A stretch of 64,000 bases of DNA from positions 1,612,001 through 1,676,000 of the forward strand of contig NZ_PEJS01000001.1 in assembly GCF_002750975.1 (NCBI RefSeq), given 5' to 3'. This document shows, piece after piece, positions 1 through 9,473 of this stretch. The position numbers were made by a program, and so were the translations under genes. The notes beneath the pieces were generated by a model. That model searched no databases. It saw only the letters and a program-made list of their open reading frames with translations, and was not told the origin of the DNA. Within the stretch, counting starts at the first letter, position 1; each line of letters begins with the position of its first letter. This DNA is from Stenotrophomonas indicatrix. Its GTDB lineage: Bacteria > Pseudomonadota > Gammaproteobacteria > Xanthomonadales > Xanthomonadaceae.

Positions 1-224
1 TCGGCAATGCGTTCTGGAACCGGGCCAGTCGCCTGCTGCCGCTGACCCTGACCGGGCAGATGATCGTGTTCGAGACCCTGTTCGCGCTGCTGTACGCCTT
101 CGCCTGGCAGCGGCGCTGGCCCAGCCTGCTGGAACTGCTGGCGATCGTGCTGCTGGTGGGCGGGGTGCTGTTGTGCGCGCATGCGCATCGCACGCCGCGC
201 GCAATCACCGAACATGTCGGCTAA
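1..224 (+). CDS. DMT/EamA-family permease, C-terminal fragment
   Basis: The reading frame enters from outside the window and stops with TAA at 222-224, leaving about 73 residues. It holds two strongly hydrophobic stretches (around MIVFETLFALLYAF and LLAIVLLVGGVLLC), joined by a short basic loop with WQRRW, and ends in a hydrophilic tail. The stretch NRASRLLPLTLTGQ just before the first helix is typical of the last pair of helices in drug/metabolite transporter (EamA) permeases of the inner membrane. The substrate cannot be told from this fragment. It is not part of the thr operon: about 100 bases with a separate promoter candidate separate them. Confidence 0.65.
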   Translation, partial: GNAFWNRASRLLPLTLTGQMIVFETLFALLYAFAWQRRWPSLLELLAIVLLVGGVLLCAHAHRTPRAITEHVG

Positions 225-325
225 ATCGACGCACTGAGGCCGACGATCACCCGTTTGTCTCAGTTGCAACCAAATGCCGGCACGTTGGCCGATGATCGCC
301 GCAAAGAAATATTGCGCCGCAACAC

Positions 326-362
326 TTGACAGCAACCATCGCGGCGGTGTTTTCTGTAGGCC
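326..362 (+). promoter_or_regulatory. candidate thr operon promoter
   Basis: A perfect -35 hexamer TTGACA lies at 326-331. The best -10 at 17-18 bp spacing is poor (TTTTCT near 350-355). A start site just after it would fall almost on the leader-peptide ATG at 363, so the leader mRNA could be nearly leaderless. This is inference from position only. Confidence 0.35.
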
Positions 363-500
363 ATGGTCCTTGATGCCGCCAACGCCCGCCTGATCGCCCC
401 CGCTACCGCGGGCCGTTCGACTGCGCCGGTCGCCATCACCACCACCATTACCACCACCACCGTCACCACTGCCCTGGTGCGGCCCGTCGTCTTCGTGTAA
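363..500 (+). CDS. thrL: thr operon leader peptide
   Basis: This 45-codon reading frame upstream of thrA encodes a run of regulatory residues, ITTTITTTTVTT, near residues 25-36. Eight of those twelve codons are Thr and the rest are Ile or Val, the signature of the threonine attenuator peptide known from enterobacteria, whose translation senses charged Thr-tRNA (and Ile-tRNA). ATG at 363 has only a weak Shine-Dalgarno sequence. The frame ends 86 bases before the thrA start, and its last codons lie inside a candidate regulatory hairpin (475-526). It is too short for most gene callers. The identification is strong from composition and position; the attenuation mechanism itself is inferred. Confidence 0.85.
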   Translation: MVLDAANARLIAPATAGRSTAPVAITTTITTTTVTTALVRPVVFV

Positions 501-540
501 CTCCCGAAAACAACGGCCCCGCACCATCCAGGTGACGGGG
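475..540 (+). promoter_or_regulatory. candidate thr attenuator (two mutually exclusive hairpins)
   Basis: TGGTGCGG (475-482, in the end of the leader ORF) can pair with CCGCACCA (519-526). CCCCG (517-521) can instead pair with CGGGG (536-540). The two pairings share bases 519-521 and so exclude each other, as expected of an attenuator. Neither is followed by a U-tract, so a classical intrinsic terminator is not evident; control could be Rho-dependent or translational. Confidence 0.4.
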
Positions 541-585
541 AAACTCGACCACCTGCATGCGACGGGGCCTCCAACCGAGGTCTGC

Positions 586-3090
586 ATGTCTTCCATCGCT
601 CCCGCCCATTCGCCTGCCGCGTCCGCACTGGCCGCGCCGTCCACTGTCGTGCACAAGTTCGGCGGCACCTCGGTGGCCGACGCCGAGCGCTATCGCCATG
701 TCGCCGGCCTGCTGCTGGCCCGCCCCGAGTCGTTGCAGGTCAGCGTGGTCTCGGCCATGAAGGGGGTTACCGATGCGCTGATCGAACTGGCGCACCTGGC
801 AGCCCAGGGCGATGCCGGCTGGCAGGAGGCGTGGCATGCGCTGCGCGCGCGGCATCGGGGTGCCGCGGTAGCGCTGCTGGGTGAGCAGGTGGGCGATACC
901 GTGGACTGGATCGATGCACGCTTCGACCAGTTGGCCGAGGTGCTGGCCGCGCTGGCGGTGATCGGCGAACTGCCACGCGAGGTGCTCGACCGCGTGCAGG
1001 GCCTGGGCGAGGTGTTCTCCGCACAGTTGCTCGGTACCCACCTGCGCGCGCTGGGCGAGGACTGCGCGGTGCTGGATGCACGCGATGTGCTGGTGGTCGG
1101 CCACGGCGAACTGGGCGTGGATGTCGACTGGGATGCCAGTGCCGGCCGCCTTGCCGCGTGGCGGCTGCAGCACCCGCAGTCGCGCGTGGTCGCCACCGGT
1201 TTCGTCGCCCGCGACCGCCAGGACCGCGTCACCACGCTGGGCCGCAACGGCAGTGACTACTCCGGCGCGATCTTCGCCGCACTGTTCGCCGCCGATGAAC
1301 TGCATATCTGGACCGACGTCGACGGCGTGCTGTCGGCCGACCCGCGGCTGGTGCCGGAGGCCGTGCAGCTGCACGCGCTGAGCTACGACGAGGCCTGCGA
1401 GCTGGCCTATTTCGGGGCGAAAGTGGTGCATCCGCAGACGATGTCACCGGCGATCCGGCTGGGCCTGCCGATCTTCATCCGCAATACCTTCCAGCCCAGC
1501 CATCCGGGTACGCGGATCAGCGCCGAGCGCTCGCCACGTGGCCCGGTGAAAGGGCTGACGCTGAGCACGGATCTGGCCCTGCTGAACCTGGAAGGCACCG
1601 GCCTGATCGGCGTGCCGGGTACCGCCGAACGGGTGTTCGCCGCGCTGCGCCAGGCACAGGTCTCGGTAGTGATGATTTCGCAGGGGTCTTCCGAACATTC
1701 CATCTGCTGCGTTGTCCGTGCGGGTGAAGCGGCGCGTGGTCGCGATGCCGTGGTGCAGGCGTTCTCGCACGAACTGGCTGCCGGCCAGGTGCAGCGGGTG
1801 CAGGTCAGCGAGGGCGTCAGCGTGCTGGCCGCCGTGGGCGATGGCATGGCGGGCCAGCCGGGTGTGGCCGCACGGCTGTTCGAATCGCTGGGCCGGGCGC
1901 AGGTGAACATCCTCGCGATCGCGCAGGGGTCTTCCGAACGCAACATCTCGGTGGCGGTGGCAAGCGCCGATGCGACCCGCGCGTTGCGTGCCGCGCATGC
2001 CGGGTTCTGGCTGTCGCCGCAGACGTTCGCGGTGGGGGTGATCGGTCCGGGCAATGTTGGCGCTGCGCTGCTGGACCAGCTGCTGGCGGCGCGCCCGCAG
2101 TTGTTGGCCAAGGCCAATGTCGATCTGCGCCTGCGCGCGCTTGCGTCACGCTCGCGCATGCGCCTGGAGGCCGATGGCCTGCATGAAGACTGGCGCCAGG
2201 CGCTGCAGGACGCCGGCCAGGCCAGCGATCTGGACCACTTCACCGAGCACCTGCTGGCCGCGCATCTGCCGCACGCGGTGGTGATTGACTGCAGTGGCAG
2301 CGCCGAGGTCGCCGAGCGCTATGAAGGCTGGCTGGCCGCCGGCATCCATGTGGTGACCCCGAACAAGCAGGCCGGCGCCGGTCCGCTGGCACGCTACCAG
2401 CGCATCCGCGCGGCGGCGGCGGCCAGTGGTGCGCGCTTCCGCTACGAGGCCACGGTGGGTGCCGGCCTGCCGGTGATCACCACGCTGCGTGACCTGGTGG
2501 ATACCGGAGACGAAGTGCTGGCGATCGAAGGCATCTTCTCCGGCACGCTGGCCTGGCTGTTCAATCGTTTTGACGGCAGCCAGCCGTTCTCGGCACTGGT
2601 CGCGCAGGCGCGCTCGATGGGCTACACCGAGCCGGATCCGCGCGACGACCTGTCCGGTGTGGATGTTGCGCGCAAGCTGGTGATCCTGGCCCGCGAGGCC
2701 GGTCACGCGCTCAGCCTGGAGCAGGTGCAGGTGGAGAGCCTGGTGCCGGCGTTGCTGCGCGAAGGAAGCGTGGACGATTTCATGGCCCGCCTGGGTGCCT
2801 CCGATGAGGCGCTGCTGGCCCGGCTGCACGATGCCCGCCAACGCGGCGCGGTGCTGCGCTATGTTGCGCGGCTGGGGCCGGATGGCGCGTCGGTCGGGCT
2901 GCAGGAGCTGCCGGCCGACCACGCGTTCGCCAACCTGCGGCTGACCGACAACGTGGTGCAGTTCCGTACCCGCCGCTACTGCGACAACCCGCTGGTGGTG
3001 CAGGGCCCGGGCGCGGGCCCGGAAGTCACCGCTGCCGGCGTGTTCGCTGATCTGCTGCGGGTGGCGGCCGGCGAAGGAGCGCGGCTGTGA
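586..3090 (+). CDS. thrA: bifunctional aspartokinase / homoserine dehydrogenase I
   Basis: 834 residues, the usual length of fused ThrA. It carries out the first step (aspartate phosphorylation) and the third step (NADPH-dependent reduction of aspartate semialdehyde to homoserine) of threonine/methionine synthesis in the cytosol. The kinase motif KFGGTS is at residues 24-29, followed by regulatory ACT-type domains (about 310-470, containing [18 protein letters not shown] and [18 protein letters not shown]), then the dehydrogenase Rossmann motif GVIGPGNVG near residue 483. The in-frame ATG at 532 would add 18 residues; ATG 586 is chosen because CGAGG at 576-580 sits five bases upstream and the family begins here. 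It overlaps thrB by four bases (GTGA), indicating translational coupling. Confidence 0.96.
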   Translation: MSSIAPAHSPAASALAAPSTVVHKFGGTSVADAERYRHVAGLLLARPESLQVSVVSAMKGVTDALIELAHLAAQGDAGWQEAWHALRARHRGAAVALLGEQVGDTVDWIDARFDQLAEVLAALAVIGELPREVLDRVQGLGEVFSAQLLGTHLRALGEDCAVLDARDVLVVGHGELGVDVDWDASAGRLAAWRLQHPQSRVVATGFVARDRQDRVTTLGRNGSDYSGAIFAALFAADELHIWTDVDGVLSADPRLVPEAVQLHALSYDEACELAYFGAKVVHPQTMSPAIRLGLPIFIRNTFQPSHPGTRISAERSPRGPVKGLTLSTDLALLNLEGTGLIGVPGTAERVFAALRQAQVSVVMISQGSSEHSICCVVRAGEAARGRDAVVQAFSHELAAGQVQRVQVSEGVSVLAAVGDGMAGQPGVAARLFESLGRAQVNILAIAQGSSERNISVAVASADATRALRAAHAGFWLSPQTFAVGVIGPGNVGAALLDQLLAARPQLLAKANVDLRLRALASRSRMRLEADGLHEDWRQALQDAGQASDLDHFTEHLLAAHLPHAVVIDCSGSAEVAERYEGWLAAGIHVVTPNKQAGAGPLARYQRIRAAAAASGARFRYEATVGAGLPVITTLRDLVDTGDEVLAIEGIFSGTLAWLFNRFDGSQPFSALVAQARSMGYTEPDPRDDLSGVDVARKLVILAREAGHALSLEQVQVESLVPALLREGSVDDFMARLGASDEALLARLHDARQRGAVLRYVARLGPDGASVGLQELPADHAFANLRLTDNVVQFRTRRYCDNPLVVQGPGAGPEVTAAGVFADLLRVAAGEGARL

Positions 3091-4001
3091 TCGCACGCGC
3101 TTTCGCACCCGCATCGGTGGCCAACGTGGCGGTCGGCTTCGACATCCTCGGCCACGCCATCGCCGGTATCGGCGATACGGTGAGCGTGCGCCGCATCGAC
3201 GAACCGTTGGTGCGCATCGATGCGATCCGTGGCAGTGCGGTCGAACTGCCGCTGGACGCACCAGGCAATACCGCCGGCGCCGCGCTGATCTCGCTGCGCG
3301 CAGCGCTGGGGCTGGGCTTCGGTTTCGCCATCGAGATCGACAAGGGCATTCCGTTCGGCTCCGGCATGGGCGGATCGGCGGCCTCCTGCGTGGCCGCGCT
3401 GGTGGCAGCCAATGCAGTGCTGGACATGCCGCTGCCGCGCGAGGCGCTGTATCCGTTCGCACTGGATGGCGAAGCCGTGGCCAGCGGTGGCCGCCATGGT
3501 GACAACGTCGGCCCGCTGCTGCTGGGCGGCGTGGCGCTGTGCACGGCTGATCGCCTGGTGCCGATTCCGGTGCCGGCCAGCTGGCACAGCCTGCTGGTGC
3601 ATCCGCATGCGGTGCTGGAGACCCGGCGGGCACGACAGGCGCTGCAGGGCAGCTATGCGCTGGGCGAATTCGTCGCGCAGAGTGCCCACCTGGCGCTGGT
3701 GTTGAGCGGTTGCCATCGCAGCGATGCCTCGCTGGTGCGCGCCGGCCTGCGCGATGTGCTGGTGGAACCGCGGCGGGCGGGCCTGATCGTGGGCTTCGAC
3801 GCGGCACGCGATGCTGCACTGGCCGCCGGCGCGATGGGCGCGGGCATTTCCGGCGCCGGGCCCAGCGTCTTTGCCTGGTTTGAAGATGCCGACCAGGCGC
3901 GCGCGGCAGCGCAGCCGGTGCGTGCGGCGTTTGCCGCTGCCGGCTTCGACAGTGATGCCTGGATCTCGCCGCTGGATGCACCCGGAGCCTGCTTGTGCTG
4001 A
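3087..4001 (+). CDS. thrB: homoserine kinase
   Basis: 304-residue GHMP-family kinase that phosphorylates homoserine for ThrC. The ATP-binding loop [12 protein letters not shown] is clear near residues 89-100, and the N-terminal [17 protein letters not shown] block and the C-terminal glycine-rich [14 protein letters not shown] block are typical of ThrB. The start is GTG at 3087, inside the thrA stop (GTGA overlap), with AAGGAG at 3074-3079 seven bases before it. The preceding gene's end therefore supplies its ribosome binding site. Confidence 0.95.
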   Translation: MIARAFAPASVANVAVGFDILGHAIAGIGDTVSVRRIDEPLVRIDAIRGSAVELPLDAPGNTAGAALISLRAALGLGFGFAIEIDKGIPFGSGMGGSAASCVAALVAANAVLDMPLPREALYPFALDGEAVASGGRHGDNVGPLLLGGVALCTADRLVPIPVPASWHSLLVHPHAVLETRRARQALQGSYALGEFVAQSAHLALVLSGCHRSDASLVRAGLRDVLVEPRRAGLIVGFDAARDAALAAGAMGAGISGAGPSVFAWFEDADQARAAAQPVRAAFAAAGFDSDAWISPLDAPGACLC

Positions 4002-4030
4002 ATCCTTCCTCCCTACCGGATATCGACCCC

Positions 4031-5320
4031 ATGCAATTCGTTTCGACCCGCGGCCAGTCGCCGGCCGTTGGACTCAGTGCGGCCATCGCCGCCGGCCTTG
4101 CCCCTGATGGTGGCCTGTACGTACCGGAGGTGCTGCCGGCGCCGCGCGCGCTGCAGGCCGGTACGAGCCTGGCCGATACCGCCGCTGACCTGCTGGCGCC
4201 GTTCTTCGCGGGCGATGTGCTGGCCGAGGCCTTGCCATCGATCTGCCGTGAGGCCTTCGATTTCCCCGTGCCATTGCGCGCGCTGCGCAACAGCGGTGAC
4301 CATGTGCTGGAGCTGTTCCACGGGCCGACGGCGGCGTTCAAGGATATCGGCGCGCGCTTCCTCGCCGGTGTGCTGTCGCGGCTGCAGACCGGCAAGGGAC
4401 GCGATCTGACCATCGTCGTGGCCACTTCCGGTGACACCGGTGCAGCCGTAGCGGCGGCCTTCCATCGGCAGCCCGGTGTACGCGTGGTGGTGCTGTATCC
4501 CGATGGGCGGGTGTCGCCGCGACAGGCGCACCAGCTCGGCTGCTTTGGCGACAACATCCAGGCGCTGCGGGTGGCCGGTTCGTTCGATGATTGCCAGGCG
4601 ATGGTGAAGCAGGCGCTGGCCGACCGCGATCTGCAGGCACAGGTGCCGCTGAGCTCCGCCAACAGCATCAGCCTGGGCCGGCTGCTGCCGCAGATGAGCT
4701 ATTACGCGCACGCGGCGCTGAGCCATCATGCGCAGCATCAGCGGCGCTTGAACCTGGTGGTGCCGACCGGCAACCTCGGCAATGCGATGGCGGCAGTGCT
4801 GGCGCGCGCGCTCGGCGTGCCGATCGGGCAGATCGTGCTGGCCACCAACGCCAACGCGGTGCTGCCGCGCTATTTCAGTGGCGACCCGTACCAGCCAGCG
4901 GCCAGCATTGCGACCGTGGCCAACGCCATGGATGTCGGCGCGCCCAGCAACTTCGAGCGGCTGCGCTGGCTGTACCAGGGCGACGATGCCGAGCTGCGGG
5001 CGGCGTTCCGCGCCTTCGCAGTGGATGACGTGACCATCCGCGCGACCATCGCCAGCGCCCATGCCAGCGACGGTGAACTGTTCTGCCCGCACACGGCCAC
5101 GGCGGTGAAGGTGCTGCAGGATCTGCGCGCCGGTGGCGCCAAGGGTGACTGGGCGGTGGTTGCTACCGCGCACCCGGCGAAGTTCGAGGCGGTGGTGGAA
5201 CCGTTGATCGGCGAAGCAGTGGCGGTGCCGCCGGCCTTGGATGCATTGCTGCAGCGTCCGGCACATGCCGAGCCATTGGCGGCGGACTACGCGGCATTGC
5301 GTGAGGTGTTGTTGCGTTGA
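4031..5320 (+). CDS. thrC: threonine synthase
   Basis: PLP-dependent enzyme that converts O-phosphohomoserine to threonine, 429 residues from ATG 4031. The N-terminus MQFVSTRGQ and GLAPDGGLYVPE match the family; the PLP lysine is K104 in TAAFKDIGARFL, and the phosphate-binding region ATSGDTGAA follows. Start choice is not settled: ATG 4031 fits family alignments but lacks a Shine-Dalgarno sequence, whereas an in-frame GTG at 3995, overlapping the end of thrB, has GGAG seven bases upstream and would add 12 residues ([12 protein letters not shown]). Last gene of the thrABC operon; three GTAG palindromes follow. Confidence 0.95.
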   Translation: MQFVSTRGQSPAVGLSAAIAAGLAPDGGLYVPEVLPAPRALQAGTSLADTAADLLAPFFAGDVLAEALPSICREAFDFPVPLRALRNSGDHVLELFHGPTAAFKDIGARFLAGVLSRLQTGKGRDLTIVVATSGDTGAAVAAAFHRQPGVRVVVLYPDGRVSPRQAHQLGCFGDNIQALRVAGSFDDCQAMVKQALADRDLQAQVPLSSANSISLGRLLPQMSYYAHAALSHHAQHQRRLNLVVPTGNLGNAMAAVLARALGVPIGQIVLATNANAVLPRYFSGDPYQPAASIATVANAMDVGAPSNFERLRWLYQGDDAELRAAFRAFAVDDVTIRATIASAHASDGELFCPHTATAVKVLQDLRAGGAKGDWAVVATAHPAKFEAVVEPLIGEAVAVPPALDALLQRPAHAEPLAADYAALREVLLR

Positions 5321-5335
5321 TGGAGGCGTCTGCGT

Positions 5336-5454
5336 GGTTGCCGGCCAGCGGCCGGCACTACCAGAACCACGCATCACGGGTAGTGCCGGCCGCTGGCCGG
5401 CAACCGCAGATGTCACCAATCGATCGTGGTAGTGCCGGCCGCTGGCCGGCAAGC
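5336..5454. repeat. cluster of three SMAG (GTAG) palindromes
   Basis: Three near-identical hairpins fill the thrC-fnr gap: 5336-5362 (GTAG on the minus strand), 5380-5405 (plus) and 5429-5454 (plus). Each is headed by GTAG followed by TGCCGGCC-GCT-GGCCGGCA. These are the GTAG-starting short repeats abundant in S. maltophilia. As a mixed-orientation group between convergent genes they may act as transcript ends. Confidence 0.85.
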
Positions 5455-5471
5455 CGATACTGATCGGGCGC

Positions 5472-6224
5472 TCAGCCCTGCACGTCACCGGCCAGCGTGC
5501 GCAGGCCATCCTCGTCGAGGATCTCAACCACGTTCAGATGAGGCAGGGCGATCAACCCCTGCTGGCGCAGCTTGGTGAAGGTGCGGCTGACCGTCTCCAT
5601 CGTCAGGCCCAGATGATCGGCGATGTCGCCGCGGCCCATCGGCAGGGAGACGCGCAGGCCATCTCCGCCCAGCTTGGCCTCGCGCGCGGCCAGGCGAAGC
5701 AGGAAATCAGCAAGTTTTTCCGCCGGCTGCAGGCGTGCCAGCGCCAGCGCGGCATCCTGTGCGGCGTCCAGCTCCTGGCAGGCGCGCTGCAGCAGCTTGC
5801 GCTCCAAGTGCGGATAGCGGGCGCGCAGGCCCTTCATCTGCGGCAGGGCAACGCGGCACACGCGGCTGTCGGCGATGGCCTCGATGTCGTAGCGATGGTG
5901 GTCGCTGCCGCTCAGGCCCAGGTAATCGCCAGGCAGCACGAAGCCATTGATCTGGCGACGGCCATCGGCAAGCGTGCGCACCAGCCGCAGCGCGCCACCG
6001 GTCAATGTATAGACATGCTGGCGCTCTTCGCCGCTGCGGGCGAGAGTGCTGCCCATCGCCAGCTGCTGCGACACGGTCACCTGTTCCAGCGCCTGCACCT
6101 CATCGGGCGACAGCGCAGAGCACACCGCCAGGTGGCGTACCGAGCAGTGCAGGCAGTCCAGCGTGGCGCAGGACGGCGCGGCGGGGTCGTTGGTGGCGGG
6201 CGGAGCGCCGGAAGGCCGGGACAT
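5472..6224 (-). CDS. FNR/ANR-type Crp-family transcriptional regulator
   Basis: 250 residues: N-terminal cysteine cluster, cyclic-nucleotide-binding-like beta barrel (about 40-150) and C-terminal winged helix-turn-helix. Cys24, Cys27 and Cys35 (CLHC...C) plus Cys123 fit the four ligands of an oxygen-labile [4Fe-4S] cluster as in FNR and Pseudomonas Anr; Cys19 is an extra one. The recognition helix lies in GDIADHLGLTMETVSRTFTKL, keeping the Glu and Arg (E..SR) used by FNR to read TTGAT half sites, with Val before the Ser. It probably switches respiratory and fermentative genes with oxygen. It is divergent from hisS across a 139-base gap. The family is certain; oxygen sensing is inferred from the cysteines. 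Confidence 0.85.
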   Translation of the reverse strand: MSRPSGAPPATNDPAAPSCATLDCLHCSVRHLAVCSALSPDEVQALEQVTVSQQLAMGSTLARSGEERQHVYTLTGGALRLVRTLADGRRQINGFVLPGDYLGLSGSDHHRYDIEAIADSRVCRVALPQMKGLRARYPHLERKLLQRACQELDAAQDAALALARLQPAEKLADFLLRLAAREAKLGGDGLRVSLPMGRGDIADHLGLTMETVSRTFTKLRQQGLIALPHLNVVEILDEDGLRTLAGDVQG

Positions 6225-6363
6225 GTTGCGTGGGCGTATCGCGGGCGGGGGAGGGCTTTATGATACTTCAAGCGGCCGTTGGACCCCTTATCTGCGGCTG
6301 AGCGATGCGGGGCGCTAGAATGTCGCCCCCTCCCACGTCCCCGATTCCGCAGGAGCTCCGCCC

Positions 6364-7761
6364 GTGATCAAGCCCCGTACCCCGCCCGGCACCCTTGAAC
6401 TGCTGCCGCGCGAGCAGATTGCGTTCCAGCGCATGCTGGACGTCATCCGCCGCAACTACGAGCGCTTCGGGTTCCTGCCGGTGGAGACGCCGGTGTTCGA
6501 GCTGTCCGATGTGCTGCTGACCAAGTCCGGCGGCGAAACCGAGCGCCAGGTGTATTTCGTGCAGTCCACCGGCGCGCTGGCCAACGCTGCTGAATCCGGT
6601 GATCGTTCGCTGCCGGAGATGGCGCTGCGCTTCGACCTGACCGTGCCGCTGGCGCGTTACGTGGCCGAACACGAACACGAGCTGACCTTCCCGTTCCGCC
6701 GTTACCAGATGCAGCGCGTGTACCGTGGCGAGCGCGCCCAGCGCGGCCGCTTCCGCGAGTTCTACCAGTGCGACATCGACGTGATCGGCAAGGACAGCCT
6801 GAGCGTGCGTTACGACGCCGAAGTGCTGGCGGTCATCCATGCGGTATTTGCCGAACTGCGCATCGGTGACTTCAGCATCCAGTTGAACAACCGCAAGCTG
6901 CTGCGCGGCTTCTTCGAAAGCCTGGGCGTGGCCGAGGGCGAACGACAGCTGGCAGTGCTGCGCGAAGTGGACAAGCTGGACAAGCGTGGCCCCGACTACG
7001 TGCGCGAGACGCTGGTGGGCGAGGGCTTCGGCATTCCGGCCGAACAGGTCGAGAAGATCCTGGCCTTCGTCGCCGTGCGTTCGCAGGGTCATGCCGATGC
7101 GCTGGCACAGCTGGCAGCGCTGGAAGACGGTGCGGGTTCCTCGGAGATCCTGCGTGCCGGCGTGGCCGAGCTGCGCGAAGTACTGCAGCTGGTGCAGGCA
7201 CTGGGCGTGCCGGAAAGCGCGTACTGCCTGAACTTCTCCATTGCACGTGGCCTGGATTACTACACCGGCACGGTGTACGAGACCACGCTGACCGACCACC
7301 CGCAGATCGGGTCGATCTGTTCCGGTGGCCGTTATGAAGACCTGGCCAGCCACTACAGCAAGTCCAAGCTGCCGGGCGTGGGCATTTCCATCGGCCTGTC
7401 GCGCCTGTTCTGGCAGCTGCGCGAAGCTGGCCTGATCGAGGGCATCGAGGCCAGCAGCGTGCAGGCGCTGGTGGCGCTGATGGACGAGCAGGGCATGCCG
7501 CAGTCGCTGGACATCGCCCGCCGCCTGCGCGCCGGTGGCATCAACACCGAAGTGCAGATGGAGCCGAAGAAGATCGGCAAGCAGTTCCAGTACGCGGCCA
7601 AGGCCGGTATCCGTTTCGTGGTGCTGGCTGGCGAGGACGAACTGGCGCGCGGCGTGGTGGCGGTGAAGGACCTGCTGCGCGAGCAGCAGTTCGAAGTCTC
7701 CCGTGATGAACTGGCCAGCACCCTGCAGGTGGAACTGGAGCAGTCGCGGGTCATGCCGTGA
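6364..7761 (+). CDS. hisS: histidyl-tRNA synthetase
   Basis: Class II aminoacyl-tRNA synthetase, 465 residues, charging tRNA-His in the cytosol. Class II motif 2 is visible as [14 protein letters not shown] followed by [14 protein letters not shown]; the histidine-specific signature is [13 protein letters not shown], and motif 3 is [11 protein letters not shown]. The C-terminal anticodon-binding domain begins near residue 370. The start is GTG 6364, with AGGAG at 6351-6355 eight bases upstream. The stop overlaps the next small lipoprotein gene by four bases (GTGA), so the two are probably co-translated. Confidence 0.95.
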   Translation: MIKPRTPPGTLELLPREQIAFQRMLDVIRRNYERFGFLPVETPVFELSDVLLTKSGGETERQVYFVQSTGALANAAESGDRSLPEMALRFDLTVPLARYVAEHEHELTFPFRRYQMQRVYRGERAQRGRFREFYQCDIDVIGKDSLSVRYDAEVLAVIHAVFAELRIGDFSIQLNNRKLLRGFFESLGVAEGERQLAVLREVDKLDKRGPDYVRETLVGEGFGIPAEQVEKILAFVAVRSQGHADALAQLAALEDGAGSSEILRAGVAELREVLQLVQALGVPESAYCLNFSIARGLDYYTGTVYETTLTDHPQIGSICSGGRYEDLASHYSKSKLPGVGISIGLSRLFWQLREAGLIEGIEASSVQALVALMDEQGMPQSLDIARRLRAGGINTEVQMEPKKIGKQFQYAAKAGIRFVVLAGEDELARGVVAVKDLLREQQFEVSRDELASTLQVELEQSRVMP

Positions 7762-8054
7762 CGCGTGCCGCTGCAGGAACACTGATGCTGTTCCTGCTGG
7801 CGGCATGCCAGAGCGATCCGGCGTTGCGCAGCACCCGGATCGGCCCTGCGTATTACCAGCTGGTGGCTGATCGCTGCCATGTGATGGATCGAGCGCAGCT
7901 TGAGCAGGATCTGCAGGCCCTTGCCGAGCGGGCGTGCCTGGGCCGGGCAGGAACGCTGCAGAACCTGCAGTCCCGTCCCAGCCGGCAGGGCAGCCTGTTC
8001 GGTGAATGCCTGCGGCGCGGCGCGCTGCAGGCAGAGGTCCGCTGCCTGCCCTGA
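7758..8054 (+). CDS. small predicted lipoprotein
   Basis: 98 residues, unknown function. The N-terminus [20 protein letters not shown] is a short lipoprotein signal with lipobox LAAC, cleavage expected before Cys17. The mature part has three further cysteines (in DRCHVM, ERACLG and GECLRR) and a fourth near the end (VRCLP), which could form disulfides in the periplasm. GTG 7758 overlaps the hisS stop by four bases, and an intrinsic terminator follows at 8083-8112, so it closes the hisS transcript. The coupling to an aminoacyl-tRNA synthetase is positional and gives no clue to role. Confidence 0.6.
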   Translation: MTRAAAGTLMLFLLAACQSDPALRSTRIGPAYYQLVADRCHVMDRAQLEQDLQALAERACLGRAGTLQNLQSRPSRQGSLFGECLRRGALQAEVRCLP

Positions 8055-8082
8055 TCGAAGCCCTGTCCATTGCCGCATCCGA

Positions 8083-8112
8083 ACGCCCACCGCCCGGTGG
8101 GCGTTTTCGTTT
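8083..8112 (+). terminator. intrinsic terminator after hisS-lipoprotein
   Basis: A nine-base-pair stem ACGCCCACC (8083-8091) / GGTGGGCGT (8096-8104) with a GCCC loop is followed by TTTTCGTTT. It separates hisS transcription from the his regulator promoter. Confidence 0.85.
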
Positions 8113-8151
8113 CCGCTGCCTGAACGGGCCTGGCGGAACCTGGTCGTGCCT

Positions 8152-8200
8152 TTGACGCGGCCTGAAAGAATGCGTTAATGTACTAACACGCTATTACATT
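8152..8200 (+). promoter_or_regulatory. his operon promoter region with TrpR-like operator
   Basis: TTGACG (8152-8157) is a -35 candidate; weak -10 candidates lie at 8175-8181. They overlap a 24-bp palindrome at 8177-8200 with half sites AATGTAcTA and TAtTACATT (16 of 24 positions symmetric). The GTACTA half resembles the enteric TrpR operator half site. The operator would block the -10/start region, and the gene downstream encodes a TrpR-like repressor, so autoregulation of the whole his operon is likely. Confidence 0.6.
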
Positions 8201-8218
8201 GATGCAAGAGCCCCGCCC

Positions 8219-8527
8219 GTGAAAGCCCGCCCCGACATCGCCGCCAAAGACCCGCACGCCGATCTTGAAGCCTTGGCCCAGGCCTTTGCCGCGCTGCGCG
8301 AGCCGGAGCAGGTGGTCGCCTTCCTGCGTGACCTGTGCACGCCAGCCGAGCTGGAAGCCATGGCCGACCGCTGGAAGGTGGTGCCGCTGCTGCAGCAGGG
8401 CGTGCCCTACCGCGAGATCCACGAGCGCACCGGCGTCAGCGTGACCACCACCGGACGGGTGGCACGCACGCTCGAGCATGGCCATCGAGGCTATGCCGCC
8501 GCTGTCGACCGCCTTGCTTCGCGCTGA
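8219..8527 (+). CDS. TrpR-like (YerC/YecD-type) repressor, probable his operon regulator
   Basis: 102 residues, all-helical TrpR superfamily. The helix-turn-helix lies in [29 protein letters not shown] (about residues 60-88), after the [15 protein letters not shown] block typical of TrpR relatives. The GTG start at 8219 is preceded by an AAGAG-like site, and the stop is 34 bases before hisG. It is the first gene of the his transcript, and a palindrome with a TrpR-like half site overlaps the probable promoter. Established: TrpR binds DNA with a small amino-acid ligand. Inference: this protein represses the his operon in response to histidine or a related ligand. The effector cannot be read from sequence. 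Confidence 0.75.
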   Translation: MKARPDIAAKDPHADLEALAQAFAALREPEQVVAFLRDLCTPAELEAMADRWKVVPLLQQGVPYREIHERTGVSVTTTGRVARTLEHGHRGYAAAVDRLASR

Positions 8528-8561
8528 TCCGCGCCCCGTTCCAGACTTCGAGACCTCCCCC

Positions 8562-9473
8562 ATGAGTGCAACCCAGGCAGCGCCGGCGCGAGACCGGCTG
8601 CGTATCGCCATCCAGAAGAGTGGCCGGCTGGCCGAGCCCGCCCGCAACCTGCTCAGTGCCTGTGGCCTGAGCTGGCGCGAGAGCCGCGACAAGTTGTTCT
8701 GCTACGGCGAATCGCTGCCGGTGGACCTGTTGCTGGTGCGCGACGACGACATTCCCGGCCTGATCGCCGATGGCGTCTGCGACCTGGGCATCGTCGGCCG
8801 CAACGAACTGGACGAACAGGCGGCCGCGCGTCGCCAGATCGGCCTGGCCGATGCCTACCAGGCATTGCGGGGGCTGGGCTTTGGCCAGTGCCGCTTGATG
8901 CTGGCGGTGCCGGAAGACTGGCAATGGCAGGGGCCGGCACAACTGGCCGGTACCCGCATCGCCACCAGCTACCCGGCCATCCTCAAGCAGTGGCTGGCCG
9001 CGCAGGGCGTGGATGCACAGGTGGTGGAACTGTCCGGCTCGGTGGAGATCGCGCCGCGCCTGGGCACCGCCGACCTGATCTGCGACCTGGTCTCCAGCGG
9101 CGCCACGCTGCGTGCCAACCAGCTCACCCCGGTACACAACCTGCTCGACAGCGAAGCCGTGCTGGCCGGTGCGGTACGCGTTCCCGATGATGCGCGCGGC
9201 GCGCTGCGCAGCATGCTGCTGCGCCGCCTGGACGGCGTGGTGCAGCGGCAGGACCGCAAGCTGCTGATGTTCCGCGCCAGCGAGGACCGCGTCGACGCGT
9301 TGTCGCAGCTGCTGGCCGATGCCGAACCGTTGGTGCGTTTGCCTGCCGATGGCGGTGCATTGCGCCTGCAGACCATGTGCCCCGGTCCATTGACCTGGCA
9401 GCGCATGGAAGAGCTGGAGCGCGCCGGCGCCCAGGGCCTGATGGTACTGAGCGTGGAGCGGTCGCTGGCATGA
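8562..9473 (+). CDS. hisG: ATP phosphoribosyltransferase (long form)
   Basis: 303 residues; catalyses the first step of histidine synthesis (ATP + PRPP). The length indicates the HisG-long form with a C-terminal regulatory domain (about 225-303), which is feedback inhibited by histidine and needs no HisZ. The N-terminal block [12 protein letters not shown] and [18 protein letters not shown], part of the PRPP site, are clear. ATG 8562 is taken as the start because the family begins at MSATQ...RLRIA; an upstream in-frame ATG at 8478 would overlap the regulator gene. It overlaps hisD by four bases (ATGA). Confidence 0.95.
   Translation: MSATQAAPARDRLRIAIQKSGRLAEPARNLLSACGLSWRESRDKLFCYGESLPVDLLLVRDDDIPGLIADGVCDLGIVGRNELDEQAAARRQIGLADAYQALRGLGFGQCRLMLAVPEDWQWQGPAQLAGTRIATSYPAILKQWLAAQGVDAQVVELSGSVEIAPRLGTADLICDLVSSGATLRANQLTPVHNLLDSEAVLAGAVRVPDDARGALRSMLLRRLDGVVQRQDRKLLMFRASEDRVDALSQLLADAEPLVRLPADGGALRLQTMCPGPLTWQRMEELERAGAQGLMVLSVERSLA

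Noticed and set aside
3995..4030. GTG 3995 as the certain start of thrC
   Set aside because: Its ribosome site is good, but the extra 12 residues have no counterpart I know in the family; it is noted as an alternative only.
2146..4668. Long minus-strand ORF (840 codons) across thrA-thrC
   Set aside because: It lies antisense to certain thr genes, has Arg/Ser/Ala/Pro-rich low-complexity translation and no family motif; such shadows are expected in high-GC DNA.
5336..5454. CRISPR-like array of three repeats
   Set aside because: The repeats are palindromic, in mixed orientation and headed by GTAG, with no uniform spacers and no cas genes; they are SMAG elements.
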